A stretch of DNA of 64,000 nt, from NCBI RefSeq assembly GCF_000738005.1, contig NZ_JHAL01000002.1, positions 1 through 64,000 of the forward strand, written 5' to 3'. Both the position numbers and the translations under genes were made by a program. This DNA comes from Bifidobacterium crudilactis. GTDB taxonomy: Bacteria; Actinomycetota; Actinomycetes; Actinomycetales; Bifidobacteriaceae. Shown one piece after another: positions 1 through 8,140 of this stretch; position 1 is the first letter of the stretch, and every line of letters starts with the position of its first letter. The notes below the pieces were generated by a model. That model made no database searches. It was not told the origin of the DNA and saw only the letters and a list, made by a program, of their open reading frames with translations.

Positions 1-137
1 AGTGGCTCAGCCGCGAGAACTGAGGGTGAGAGCTGACTGTGACGACTGGATGTGAGCAGTGACTGTGGAGATGACCGTGGGAACTGAGGTTTCGCCGCCG
101 GTGATGTGAGGCCAGCATCAGCTTCGGGAGTAAATAC

Positions 138-180
138 GAACATGCTGTACTATATTGTTCATCATGTTCGTCGCATGTTC
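138..180 (+). promoter_or_regulatory. Candidate promoter/operator of the fimbrial gene
   Basis: The heptamer GAACATG (138-144) is followed by two copies of its reverse complement CATGTTC (163-169 and 174-180). They flank a -10-like TATATT at 151-156. I see no convincing -35 hexamer. The dyad around the -10 box fits a repressor site controlling the fimbrial subunit gene downstream. The binding protein is unknown, and this is inference from repeat placement. Confidence 0.35.
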
Positions 181-223
181 CTTTCGCTGATTCCAGGCGT
201 TCCGCTGGGTTAAGAACGGTCGC

Positions 224-234
224 GGGGGGGGGGG
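224..234 (+). repeat. Homopolymeric tract of 11 G
   Basis: An uninterrupted run of 11 G lies between the putative promoter and the ATG at 265 of the fimbrial subunit. G tracts of this length slip readily during replication and are known contingency loci in bacterial surface genes, including bifidobacterial pili. Here the tract ends 30 nt before the apparent start. None of the three upstream frames gives an open path from an upstream start codon through the tract, so any effect would be on transcription, mRNA folding or initiation rather than a reading-frame switch. Confidence 0.85.
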
Positions 235-264
235 TGCTGTTTTCGCTTCGGTGGTGGTGCTCTC

Positions 265-3200
265 ATGGGTCGGTTGTATGCGTTTGTTGCTTTCTTTTCA
301 GTATCCCGGGGGAGCGAGTCACGTCGGGGTGTTCTTGCTGGTATTGCATTCGCGCTTTCCATCCTCATGCTGCTTACGGGGGTGATGGTGGCATTGCCGG
401 CAGAGCAGGCAGAGGCTGATTCGCTTGAGCTGGGGCCTGATGGATATTTCAGCACCTTGTCGGCTGGTGCGACACCCGTCGCTTCAAACGGTTGGGCGAA
501 TACGCGCCGTATAGAGTTTGGTAAACAAGGAACTTCTGGCACTTACGCAGGTGCTGAGGTGTCTGGCGGATATAAGACTTTGGGATACGGCGGGAACACA
601 GGTATTGCCAGTGTCATGGCCGATTTCAGTACGGTTGCACAAGGATCATATGCAGCAAGTGGGACGACATCGGTTGCTGCGGATGAAGTTTTGTTGTTCG
701 CGGAGGATGTAGTGACTCCTGGCGTACAGTTCGAAATTCCTAGATATTTTAGTTCGACTTGGGGTTGTACCAATAATTCTGGACCCTCATGCAACGTTTT
801 TGATTGGGCAGGTATTGGTTCGTCGTATCAATCACAACTTGCTATTACCTCGACAGCGAATAACAGCATAGATGGCTATGGGACAAAAACAGATATCGTC
901 GATTACAATTATTCCCCTATCGAGGTGTCACAGTTGCGTACGGCACCGATTGAGGGTGTTTGCACGGAGTCCCCGGCTGATGGATGTCTTAACGCCACCG
1001 CCCCAATCTTGAGTGATTCGAATTTTCAATACTCGGCATTCCCTCTATCTAGTGGTGATTTGGCTAAATATCTCGACCACACGACCGGGAATGATCATCA
1101 AAGCGACCCGAATTTGTCGTGTCCATCAGAGAATTGCGCAAATGAAACTGAAGGGTATTGGCTACGAACCGCTAATTACACGATGATTGTGGGATATTTT
1201 GTATTTGATGTGGAGCGGACGGGACATCCAGACGGCGGGGCGACGAATGAATCTGAGAACGGATTGCGTCCTGCTGTGCGAGTGCGTTTGGATAATCTGT
1301 TGTTGTCAGCGAACGGTATGAATCAAACCCAGGTTCTGTCCTCGTCAGATTCGTTGCGGTTGACGTTTGTGGATGGTGCAGCTGGTTCCTTGAGTAATGC
1401 ATCGGCCGTGGCGGTGAAGAGCAGGTTGACGTTGTCTGGTTCGCATGGCTTGCAGGATGGTTTCGGGTTCAAACTTGTTGATCCTGCTGAACCTACGAAG
1501 GTTGTGGCGTCCGGGTTGTCGGCTTCTGGTGTGGTAGACGTGTCCGAGCTGCCGGGTGTGGTGTCTGGTAAGGCGTATGACGTGTATTGGTGGGGTCAGG
1601 AGAACGGGAGCGCGGATACTGGTTGGTCGAACAGGGCTACCGAGCCGCAGATGACATCGCTGACGTTCACGATTCCTTCCTATGGTATCGAGTTGACGGG
1701 TCGGTCTGATGGTGCGTTGACGGCGTACAGAATCGGTGAGTACAGGGATGAGGTGTTCGACCAGACTGGTGCGCTCAAGAGTGTGATGTTGAATACGCCG
1801 TCTGGCTTAGGCACGGTGTTGAAGGATACTGCCGAGTCTGCTGGTGGTGGTGATGTGGATGCGGATAATCCTGTTGGTTGGGTGGCGTCTCGGTGGCTTG
1901 GGTATCCGACTGACCCGTTGTCGGATGATGTGACTTCGGCGTTTAGCCCGTATGCGGGGAGTTTGCAGGTGTTCGCCCAGGAGTTGGCGAAGGATACCGG
2001 GGGTTTGGGTGCTTCTGCGGGGAGTCTGCCTGCTGGCACGTTCTCGACGCTGAGGACGGAGACGCTTACGGTGTCTGGTCCGGGCTTGTATCTGATCGTG
2101 GATTCGACGCAGTCGTCTGGTGGTTCTCTGCCGATTATCGTGGGGTCGAAGGTGTTCAACGAGGCGTTGGAGGATGTGGTCGAGGACGGGATGGTGGATT
2201 TCGCTGACGCGGGTGTGAAGGGCAAGCCTCGATTGGGTCAGGCCGTGTTGAAGACGAGCGTCACGGATGTGTCCAAGCGTGTGGTGAATGATGCGGGGTT
2301 GGATGGTTTCGATGTGGGCTCAGAGGTGGAGTTTGAGATTGCGTTGCGGGTGCCTGATTTGAGTGGGTTGTCTGGTGTCACGTATGACGCGTATGAGTTC
2401 AAGGTCGAGGACACGGCTGCACCCGGGTTGACGTTGCCTGCCGCGTCCGGGGTGAAAGTGTTGGTGGATGTGCCGTCGCCGGACACCGATGTGACGAATA
2501 CGAGTGGGTTGTCTATCGGTGTGTCTGGTCAGATATTGACTGTAAACGGGTTGAAGGCCGTGTTCGCTGAGGATTCGGGTGGTCATGTGGCGAACATGGC
2601 CACGATTCCTGTGGGTTCCCTGATGCGCATCCGCTATGCGGCGGTGCTGAACACGGGCGCGTCGTTTTCCGCTCCCGGTGGTGGCGGGTTGGACCCGAAT
2701 GAGAACACTGTGACGCTGACGCGTTCCACGAGCGACGGTGATACGGAGTCGAGGACCGCGTCGGCGAACGCGTATGCGTTCAAAGTGGACCTGGTGAAGG
2801 TGGACAAGGACGACACCTCGACAGCTCTTGGCGGCGCGAAGTTCGAGGTGAGTCGTGGCGGGCAGGCGCTCAAGTTCACGAAGGTGTCTGCTGGCGTGTA
2901 TCGCTTGGATGCCTCGGGCGGTACCGAGGTGGTGACGCATACGGATGGCATGCTCACGTTGCTGGGTGTGGAGGCCCGTGAACTCTCCTTCAGGGAGACC
3001 CAGGCCCCGTCGGGCTACTTCACGGTGTCCGATTTCATGGTGGAGGTGGTGCCGGTGTGGAATGCGGATGCCAGCGAGGTGACGGTGGCCTCGTATCGCA
3101 CCGGTGGCACGAACCTCGCGTATGTGTCTCAGGATGGGCGCAGCGTGACGGTGGCCGACCCGTCGAAGAGTCTGACGAACCTGCCGTACACGGGTGGCGT

Positions 3201-3306
3201 CGGCATCCTGCTCCTGCTGATTATCGGCGGCGTGTTCCTGGTGTTCGCGGTACGCCCGTACTACCTGTCCCACCGGGCCGAAGCCACCGCCAACATCCTC
3301 ATATGA
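265..3306 (+). CDS. Sortase-anchored fimbrial subunit / adhesin (LPYTG)
   Basis: A surface protein of 1013 aa. The N-terminus has a basic stretch and a hydrophobic segment (about residues 22-45) as in a signal peptide. Residues about 55-340 form a separate domain ending in a GYWLRT...RPAVRVRL pattern, reminiscent of DUF6273/C-type-lectin-like domains. Residues about 470-670 and 670-830 look like the two pilin domains of Gram-positive fimbriae. Residues about 840-930 are a CnaB/SpaA domain with an E-box-like ETQAPSGY. LPYTG lies at residue 973, followed by a hydrophobic segment and a short tail containing R and H. The extra N-terminal domain suggests a tip adhesin rather than a plain shaft subunit. 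No sortase gene is in the window. The start ATG has only a weak GGTGGTGG-like ribosome site. The N-terminal domain is visibly richer in AT than the rest. Confidence 0.85.
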   Translation: MGRLYAFVAFFSVSRGSESRRGVLAGIAFALSILMLLTGVMVALPAEQAEADSLELGPDGYFSTLSAGATPVASNGWANTRRIEFGKQGTSGTYAGAEVSGGYKTLGYGGNTGIASVMADFSTVAQGSYAASGTTSVAADEVLLFAEDVVTPGVQFEIPRYFSSTWGCTNNSGPSCNVFDWAGIGSSYQSQLAITSTANNSIDGYGTKTDIVDYNYSPIEVSQLRTAPIEGVCTESPADGCLNATAPILSDSNFQYSAFPLSSGDLAKYLDHTTGNDHQSDPNLSCPSENCANETEGYWLRTANYTMIVGYFVFDVERTGHPDGGATNESENGLRPAVRVRLDNLLLSANGMNQTQVLSSSDSLRLTFVDGAAGSLSNASAVAVKSRLTLSGSHGLQDGFGFKLVDPAEPTKVVASGLSASGVVDVSELPGVVSGKAYDVYWWGQENGSADTGWSNRATEPQMTSLTFTIPSYGIELTGRSDGALTAYRIGEYRDEVFDQTGALKSVMLNTPSGLGTVLKDTAESAGGGDVDADNPVGWVASRWLGYPTDPLSDDVTSAFSPYAGSLQVFAQELAKDTGGLGASAGSLPAGTFSTLRTETLTVSGPGLYLIVDSTQSSGGSLPIIVGSKVFNEALEDVVEDGMVDFADAGVKGKPRLGQAVLKTSVTDVSKRVVNDAGLDGFDVGSEVEFEIALRVPDLSGLSGVTYDAYEFKVEDTAAPGLTLPAASGVKVLVDVPSPDTDVTNTSGLSIGVSGQILTVNGLKAVFAEDSGGHVANMATIPVGSLMRIRYAAVLNTGASFSAPGGGGLDPNENTVTLTRSTSDGDTESRTASANAYAFKVDLVKVDKDDTSTALGGAKFEVSRGGQALKFTKVSAGVYRLDASGGTEVVTHTDGMLTLLGVEARELSFRETQAPSGYFTVSDFMVEVVPVWNADASEVTVASYRTGGTNLAYVSQDGRSVTVADPSKSLTNLPYTGGVGILLLLIIGGVFLVFAVRPYYLSHRAEATANILI

Positions 3307-3330
3307 ACCGTTCCGGACGCGGCGCAAAGA

Positions 3331-3401
3331 GATAACTGCACTAAAAGGACAGCTTTTCCGGTGAATTATTGCCGAATTGCTGTCCTTTTAGTGCAGTTAT
3401 C
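3331..3401 (-). repeat. 71-bp hairpin element, copy 1 (loop inverted)
   Basis: A 23-bp arm beginning GATAACTGCACT (3331-3353) is repeated as a perfect reverse complement at 3379-3401 around a 25-nt loop. The arms are identical in the copies at 7042, 16333 and 20339. Only the loops differ, and in this copy the loop lies in the opposite orientation to the other three. It starts 24 nt after the fimbrial stop codon. Confidence 0.95.
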
Positions 3402-3416
3402 TGGAACTCACGGGTG

Positions 3417-3481
3417 AAACTGTGCAAAGCAGCACACAAAGCCAGCAAATCAGAGTGCTTCGCGTGCTCATATGCACAGTT
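3417..3481 (+). repeat. Inverted repeat with AACTGTGCA arms
   Basis: AAACTGTGCA at 3417-3426 faces TGCACAGTT at 3473-3481. Inside, CAGCACAC and GCGTGCTC give a partial second stem. The same outer 9-mers form the terminator-like hairpin at 36782-36851, so the two may belong to one small repeat family. There is no T-run here. Confidence 0.6.
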
Positions 3482-3819
3482 CTACTCATTCGCAGAAACG
3501 TGTCGCGTGCGCAACTACGGCACCGTATCAGCGATATGCGGGTGAATGTGGTCGCGTGGGTCTGGCGTATTACATGTATCGCCTAGGAGTGTGCGATACT
3601 AGATAGCGGTGGAACTGCAAAGCCACCACTAGCGATGGCGTCGATCCCCTTGCAACAGCCGCAATGAGCGTTTGCAAACGATGGTGTCCGCTTTCGCCTT
3701 AGATGACTTTTTTGTAGCCTGATGATGCAGCGCAGAGATGCGGCCACGGTGAGAGCGTGGTGTGAGAATGTATCGAAGGCCAGGATGACGGTACGTTGCA
3801 GCGTGCCGCAAGGAGCATT

Positions 3820-6819
3820 GTGCCCAAGGAACAGAACAACGGCCTCGGCAACGCTGACGCCAACAATATGAATGCCGATTCAGCAGGCAACGAATCCGTG
3901 AATGAAGCGAATTCGAACGCTGCTGCAGACTCCACGAATTCGGCGGCAACAGGAAGCAAACGACGCAGAACAGGACGACGCGTGGTGCGTGTGGCCGGGG
4001 CTGCAGGAGCCGCCGTGCCCGTTAAGGTCGAAGGTGCGCCGCATCCGAAGGCCGAACACGCGGAGAATTCCGACGCGACGCAGCAAGGCAGCCAGGCCGA
4101 CGGAAACGACCGTCATAGTGAGGGGCAGGCAGAAGCTCATGCGTCAGAGCCGAAGCGTCGTAGGAGCCGTCGAAAGACCTCATCACAGGTAAACGCGGAT
4201 AGCGATGCCGGGCGTAAAACCGATGCTCCATCAGCAGCGTCGGAGAGCAAGGATGATGAGCCCGGTCGTATCGATGCCACGGGCAGAAGCTCATCCAGAC
4301 GAGGAAAAAGCGCACAGAATCCGACATCAGGACGGCAGGCGTCGTCTTCGAAGAGCCGGGCACGCGCCGATATCGTGGAATTTGAAGAGCCCGTCGTCGA
4401 AGATGAAGAGTCCCGTGGCAGGCGTCGTGGCCGTGGCCGCGCCCACGAGCAGCAGACCGAAGACCCGCAGGACCGCAGTCAGCGGGCCGCCAAGGCTGTC
4501 GATGCCATCAAATTCCTGCAAGTCGACACCGCACACTCCGCAGACAAGCAGACCGACCATAAGGCTTCGCACAGCAAGCCGATGATCTCCCCGCTGTTCC
4601 AAGAACCCGTTCTGCCTGCCGCATCCAGCCACCCAGTCGACACTGACCACAGCGACAGCGACGACACTGAGGAAAGCCCTAGCGCTTCACGAAGGGGTAA
4701 CGCCAAACGAGGCAGGAATCACCGGCGTCATGAAACCACGATCGAAATCATCGAACGTGGAGGCAAGAGCATCCACGATTCAGCCGATGCCCGCGACTAC
4801 GACTCGACGGAGAACACCGACGAGGACGACAACAGGGACGAGGAGCATTCCGGGCATTCACGCCGTTCTCGCAGAATGAACGCACAGGAACGTCGTGCCG
4901 CAGCCGAGGTCGGGCAGATTGAGGACGACCTCGAATACGACGAGATACCATACGACCCCATCGATGACGACACCCGTGCGGCCAAACGATCCAGACGTTC
5001 GCGTACACGTTCCTCCGAAGCTGAAGAAAACACCACACGTCATGCTCGGCACTCTGAGTCCGAGCAGGATGAAGAACAAGGCGATGGCAGAAAACACCGC
5101 TCGTACAGCAGAGACACGGATGACGATGACAATGATTCCACCGTCACACGTCGCCGTCGTCGCCGCCGCGGCAGCGTGAAGGCGTCGGAAGAGGAAAGCT
5201 CGGAGCAGAGCGGTTCGAAACGCTCGCGCAAGCAGCAGTACATCGATGAAATCACCAACATCGAAGGGTCCACCCGTCTCGAAGCAAAACGTCAGCGCCG
5301 TCGGGACAACCGTCGCGACCGTTCACGGCAGACGCAGCTCATAGAACAGGATTTCCTAGCACGCCGCGAGAACGTCGACCGGGCCATGGTGGTGCGCGAA
5401 AAGGAACAGCACACCCAGATTTCGGTTGTCGAAGACAACATACTGGTGGAACATTACGTCTCGGACATCCAGGAAGTGGCCACGGTAGGCAACATCTATC
5501 TCGGTCGCGTGCAGAACGTCCTGCCGAGCATGGAAGCCGCCTTCGTGGACATCGGGCAGGCCCGCAACGGCGTGCTGTACGCCGGTGAGGTCAACTGGGA
5601 CAGCGCACGTCTTGACGGACAGCCTCGCCGCATCGAACTGGCGTTCAAATCCGGTGACCCTGTGCTCGTGCAGGTCACCAAAGACCCCATCGGGCATAAG
5701 GGCGCACGCCTGACTTCACAGGTGACGCTCGCAGGCCGCTTCCTCGTGTTGGTCCCCTCGGGAGGCATGACCGGCGTCAGCCGCAAGCTGTCCGAGCATG
5801 AACGTTCACGCCTCAAGGGCATCGTCACCAAGATCGCGCCCAAGGATATGGGTGTCATCATCCGTACGGCTGCCGATCACGCCAGCGAGGAAGCCATCAC
5901 CAAAGACCTCGAAAACCTGGTGAGGCAGTGGGAAAGCGTCGAAAGCAAGCGCGACTCGGCGAAGAACCATAAGAAGCCGAAACTCCTCAAGGGAGAACCG
6001 GATGTGGCCATCCGCGTCGTGCGCGATATTTTCAACGATGACTTCAACGAACTCATCGTCGAAGGCGACAAGGTCTACGAACGAATCAGCGAATATCTCG
6101 ATTCGATGGCTCCCGACTTGCGCGAGAAACTCACCAAGTGGGACCCGGCGGACCATGAGGGAGCAGATGTATTCGACCGTTGGCAGATTGACGGACAGTT
6201 GCGTAAAGGCATGGAACGTCAGGTGTATCTGCCCAGCGGAGGCTCGCTGGTCATCGACCGTACCGAAGCCATGACCACCATCGACGTCAACACAGGACGC
6301 TTCATCGGCAAAGGCAAGTCCCTTGAGGAAACGGTTACGCGCTGCAACCTCGAAGCCTCCGAGGAAATCGCCCGACAGCTCAGGCTCAGAGATATCGGCG
6401 GCATGGTCATGATTGATTACGTGGACATGGTGATGCAGGCCAACCGTGACCTCGTGCTGCGACGCCTGGTCGAATGCCTTGCACGAGACCGGACCAAGCA
6501 TCAGGTCGCCGAAGTGACCTCCCTCGGTTTGGTGCAGATGACACGCAAACGCGTCGGCCAGGGGCTTGTGGAGGCCTTCTCCGAGGAGTGCCCGACCTGC
6601 AAGGGACGTGGCTTCATTCTCCATGACGAGCCGACCATTTCCGCGTCGTCTGACGACCCGTATGCGGTGAAGGGTGGAGACCCCTTCATCAAGTCGACTC
6701 CCAAGCACCATGCGCAGCCCAAGGACAGCGCGGCCCCCAAGGGTTCGTCCCCTGACGTCAAGGCCAAGCTGGCAAAGATTGCTGCTGCGGCTCAGTCGTC
6801 ATCGGAGGATGCCGACTGA
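3820..6819 (+). CDS. rne: Ribonuclease E/G family endoribonuclease
   Basis: RNase E/G cleaves single-stranded RNA in mRNA turnover and rRNA/tRNA processing and scaffolds RNA-decay complexes. The 999-aa protein has an N-terminal half of about 530 residues that is charged, low-complexity and disordered-looking (Arg/Asp/Glu/Ser). The catalytic core follows: an S1-type RNA-binding segment (GNIYLGRVQNVLPSMEAAFVDIG), the metal-binding loops IDVNTG (about residue 820) and MIDYVDM (about 864), and the zinc-link motif CPTCKGRG (about 924). Actinobacterial enzymes typically carry the disordered arm at the N-terminus as well as, or instead of, the C-terminus. GTG 3820 is chosen because AAGGAG at 3810-3815 precedes it; an in-frame TTG at 3796 is less likely. 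The 3' end lies inside the first unit of a 108-bp tandem repeat. Confidence 0.95.
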   Translation: MPKEQNNGLGNADANNMNADSAGNESVNEANSNAAADSTNSAATGSKRRRTGRRVVRVAGAAGAAVPVKVEGAPHPKAEHAENSDATQQGSQADGNDRHSEGQAEAHASEPKRRRSRRKTSSQVNADSDAGRKTDAPSAASESKDDEPGRIDATGRSSSRRGKSAQNPTSGRQASSSKSRARADIVEFEEPVVEDEESRGRRRGRGRAHEQQTEDPQDRSQRAAKAVDAIKFLQVDTAHSADKQTDHKASHSKPMISPLFQEPVLPAASSHPVDTDHSDSDDTEESPSASRRGNAKRGRNHRRHETTIEIIERGGKSIHDSADARDYDSTENTDEDDNRDEEHSGHSRRSRRMNAQERRAAAEVGQIEDDLEYDEIPYDPIDDDTRAAKRSRRSRTRSSEAEENTTRHARHSESEQDEEQGDGRKHRSYSRDTDDDDNDSTVTRRRRRRRGSVKASEEESSEQSGSKRSRKQQYIDEITNIEGSTRLEAKRQRRRDNRRDRSRQTQLIEQDFLARRENVDRAMVVREKEQHTQISVVEDNILVEHYVSDIQEVATVGNIYLGRVQNVLPSMEAAFVDIGQARNGVLYAGEVNWDSARLDGQPRRIELAFKSGDPVLVQVTKDPIGHKGARLTSQVTLAGRFLVLVPSGGMTGVSRKLSEHERSRLKGIVTKIAPKDMGVIIRTAADHASEEAITKDLENLVRQWESVESKRDSAKNHKKPKLLKGEPDVAIRVVRDIFNDDFNELIVEGDKVYERISEYLDSMAPDLREKLTKWDPADHEGADVFDRWQIDGQLRKGMERQVYLPSGGSLVIDRTEAMTTIDVNTGRFIGKGKSLEETVTRCNLEASEEIARQLRLRDIGGMVMIDYVDMVMQANRDLVLRRLVECLARDRTKHQVAEVTSLGLVQMTRKRVGQGLVEAFSEECPTCKGRGFILHDEPTISASSDDPYAVKGGDPFIKSTPKHHAQPKDSAAPKGSSPDVKAKLAKIAAAAQSSSEDAD

Positions 6820-7041
6820 ACCGCAGCCTTCGCGCCCGTGGGGGCGCTCACCACACCTCAGTCAGGCACACCGTGCCTGTCTGTTGACGGTGTGGTGGCT
6901 CAGTCGTCATCGGAGGATGCCGACTGAACCGCAGCCTTCGCGCCCGTGGGGTCGCTCACCACACCTCAGTCAGGCACGCTGTACCTGTCTGTTGACGGTG
7001 TGGCGGCTCAGTCGTCATCGGAGGATGCCGACTGAACCGCA
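6791..7041 (+). repeat. 108-bp tandem repeat containing the rne stop codon
   Basis: The last codons of rne and the following untranslated sequence recur with a period of exactly 108 bp. Units start at 6791, 6899 and 7007, and the third is cut short by hairpin element copy 2. Each full unit holds a nested inverted repeat: CACCACACC against GGTGTGGTG outside, and CAGGCAC against GTGCCTG inside. The second unit has a few substitutions that weaken both stems. Copies 2 and 3 of the coding fragment lie after the stop codon and are not translated. Confidence 0.95.
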
Positions 7042-7189
7042 GATAACTGCACTAAAAGGACAGCAATATGGTAAAAAATTCTCCGGAAAGCTGTCCTTTT
7101 AGTGCAGTTATCCGCGTGAATGCTATCTGTGACCATCGTATTCACGACGAAACCTCCGGCGAAGTACGTCCGCTCGAAACCGTGCCCGG
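6820..7189. other. Gene-free stretch between rne and the DUF3800 gene
   Basis: These 370 bases separate two convergent genes. They contain the downstream part of the 108-bp repeat and hairpin element copy 2, then about 77 bases with no recognisable feature. An apparent open frame runs through the repeats (about 6674-7102), but it only mirrors the rne frame and is not a gene. Confidence 0.7.
7042..7112 (+). repeat. 71-bp hairpin element, copy 2
   Basis: It has the same 23-bp arms as copy 1 (7042-7064 and 7090-7112), with the loop in the common orientation and A-rich. It sits exactly where the third 108-bp unit breaks off, between convergent rne and the DUF3800 gene. No target-site duplication is evident. 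Confidence 0.95.
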
Positions 7190-7867
7190 TCAGCTGCGCA
7201 GTTTCTTCCTGACTGCTTTGAGATAGTTCATTTTGAATGCTCTTGCATTGCCGAAGATTTTGAGGTCCGTGGCGGTCTGTGTGTTGGCAGCGTATTTTAA
7301 GGCAGTCAGTTCCAATGTGCACAACAGGTCGGCCGACTGCTCCAGACGATAATCCCTGACACAAGTCTCGCGGTAGACGATTGCCTCTTTCGACAACGCG
7401 TAACTGATGGAGCTTTTCAACGCGTCGGTGACGACCTGCTGCCCGTTGTCGTAATACACTTTGACGGTTCCGTAGGTTTGGAAACGTTCGAGATGGGAGA
7501 GCAGATAGTCGGCGAGATCACGTTTCAGTTGCGCCTCGAAACGTTGTCTGTTGTCATCGAACTCGCTTTTCTTGTGGGCGAAGGTGACATAGGTGAAGGG
7601 CATGTTCCTCACCAGCGTAAGAAACGCCACCAACAGGCGCTTGCGTTCCCGCATCTGCATGCCCTCGTAGTCACCGTGCCCGTTGAGCAGGGGCCCCGCG
7701 TGAAAGGGAATATCCGGCAGACCCGCGTTGCCAAGGTGAGCTTCATACTTCGCTATATGGGTTCCCAAGTCATCGGATTGGTCATGAAACACCAGAGTGA
7801 TGAGATAATACTCCGAGAGCTTGCCCCATTCGCCTGACTCGTCACACATGATGCTCAGCTCGGACAT
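7190..7867 (-). CDS. DUF3800 domain-containing protein
   Basis: A 225-aa soluble protein beginning MSELSIMCDESGE. The early DESG motif, followed by a conserved hydrophobic strand and later acidic residues (YYDNG about residue 140, EQSADLL about 180), is characteristic of DUF3800, a family thought to have an RNase-H-like fold but without an assigned substrate. Members often sit in variable chromosomal sites and near phage or defence genes; no such partner is seen here. The start at 7867 is preceded on the minus strand by GAGGA at suitable distance; a longer in-frame start at 7954 is less likely. It is convergent with rne and divergent from rplU. Confidence 0.7.
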   Translation of the reverse strand: MSELSIMCDESGEWGKLSEYYLITLVFHDQSDDLGTHIAKYEAHLGNAGLPDIPFHAGPLLNGHGDYEGMQMRERKRLLVAFLTLVRNMPFTYVTFAHKKSEFDDNRQRFEAQLKRDLADYLLSHLERFQTYGTVKVYYDNGQQVVTDALKSSISYALSKEAIVYRETCVRDYRLEQSADLLCTLELTALKYAANTQTATDLKIFGNARAFKMNYLKAVRKKLRS

Positions 7868-8009
7868 GCTGCTTCCTCGCAGACAAAGAGATTGCCGGGG
7901 GAATACCCCCGGCGGCTTGGAGCCTTCCTTCGTTTCCAAGAGAAAGCTATTCAATTGTATGGCATTTCAGCGCTGTACGGAACGGTCCTGGTGTTTCAGG
8001 CGTATGGAC

Positions 8010-8055
8010 TTGACGGAACATGGACTTGACGGAAATCCATGGGAGCGTGTATGTT
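8010..8055 (+). promoter_or_regulatory. Probable rplU-rpmA promoter with duplicated -35
   Basis: A 16-bp unit containing ATGGACTTGACGGAA is tandemly repeated, giving TTGACG at 8010-8015 and 8026-8031. The second is followed after 18 bases by TATGTT (8050-8055), a reasonable -10. No comparable -10 pairs with the first copy. The assignment rests on position and hexamer match only. Confidence 0.5.
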
Positions 8056-8066
8056 GGATAGTCGGT

Positions 8067-8103
8067 GTCTAGCCATGCCTTTCGTCATGTCAGGATGCTA
8101 GAC
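8067..8103 (+). promoter_or_regulatory. Leader hairpin upstream of rplU
   Basis: GTCTAGC (8067-8073) and GCTAGAC (8097-8103) can pair in the untranslated leader about 40 nt before the rplU start. Leaders of L21 operons are often structured for autoregulation in other phyla. Whether this short stem does so is unknown. Confidence 0.4.
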
Positions 8104-8140
8104 CAACAAGCAGCTTTAAGAACACAGGCAAGGTAGGGCT

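Larger units (their letters stand above)
3307..3819. other. Gene-free stretch between the fimbrial gene and rne
   Basis: This 513-base stretch holds hairpin element copy 1 (3331-3401) and a second inverted repeat (3417-3481). It is followed by about 340 bases with no open frame I recognise. The stretch must carry the promoter of rne, but I could not single out a convincing -35/-10 pair. Confidence 0.6.

Noticed and set aside
1-130. Remnant of an upstream gene at the window start
   Set aside because: The sequence is rich in GACTGT/GTGAG words, but no frame could be tied to a known product, so no feature is claimed.
105-420. Reading-frame switch through the poly-G tract joining an upstream start to the fimbrial gene
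   Set aside because: With 10, 11 or 12 G, none of the upstream frames has an ATG, GTG or TTG between its last stop codon and the tract. A simple translational on/off switch is therefore not supported.
2320-3327. 335-codon minus-strand frame opposite the fimbrial gene
   Set aside because: It has an Arg/His-rich composition typical of antisense to GC-rich codons, with no recognisable domain. The sense strand has clear pilin and LPYTG features.
6674-7102. Open frame of 142 codons across the rne end and the repeats
   Set aside because: It lies in another frame of rne and of untranslated tandem repeats; its own repeats only mirror the DNA repeat.
7190-7867. Defence island around the DUF3800 gene
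   Set aside because: The neighbours are rne and ribosomal-protein genes. No toxin, nuclease, helicase or phage-like gene accompanies it.
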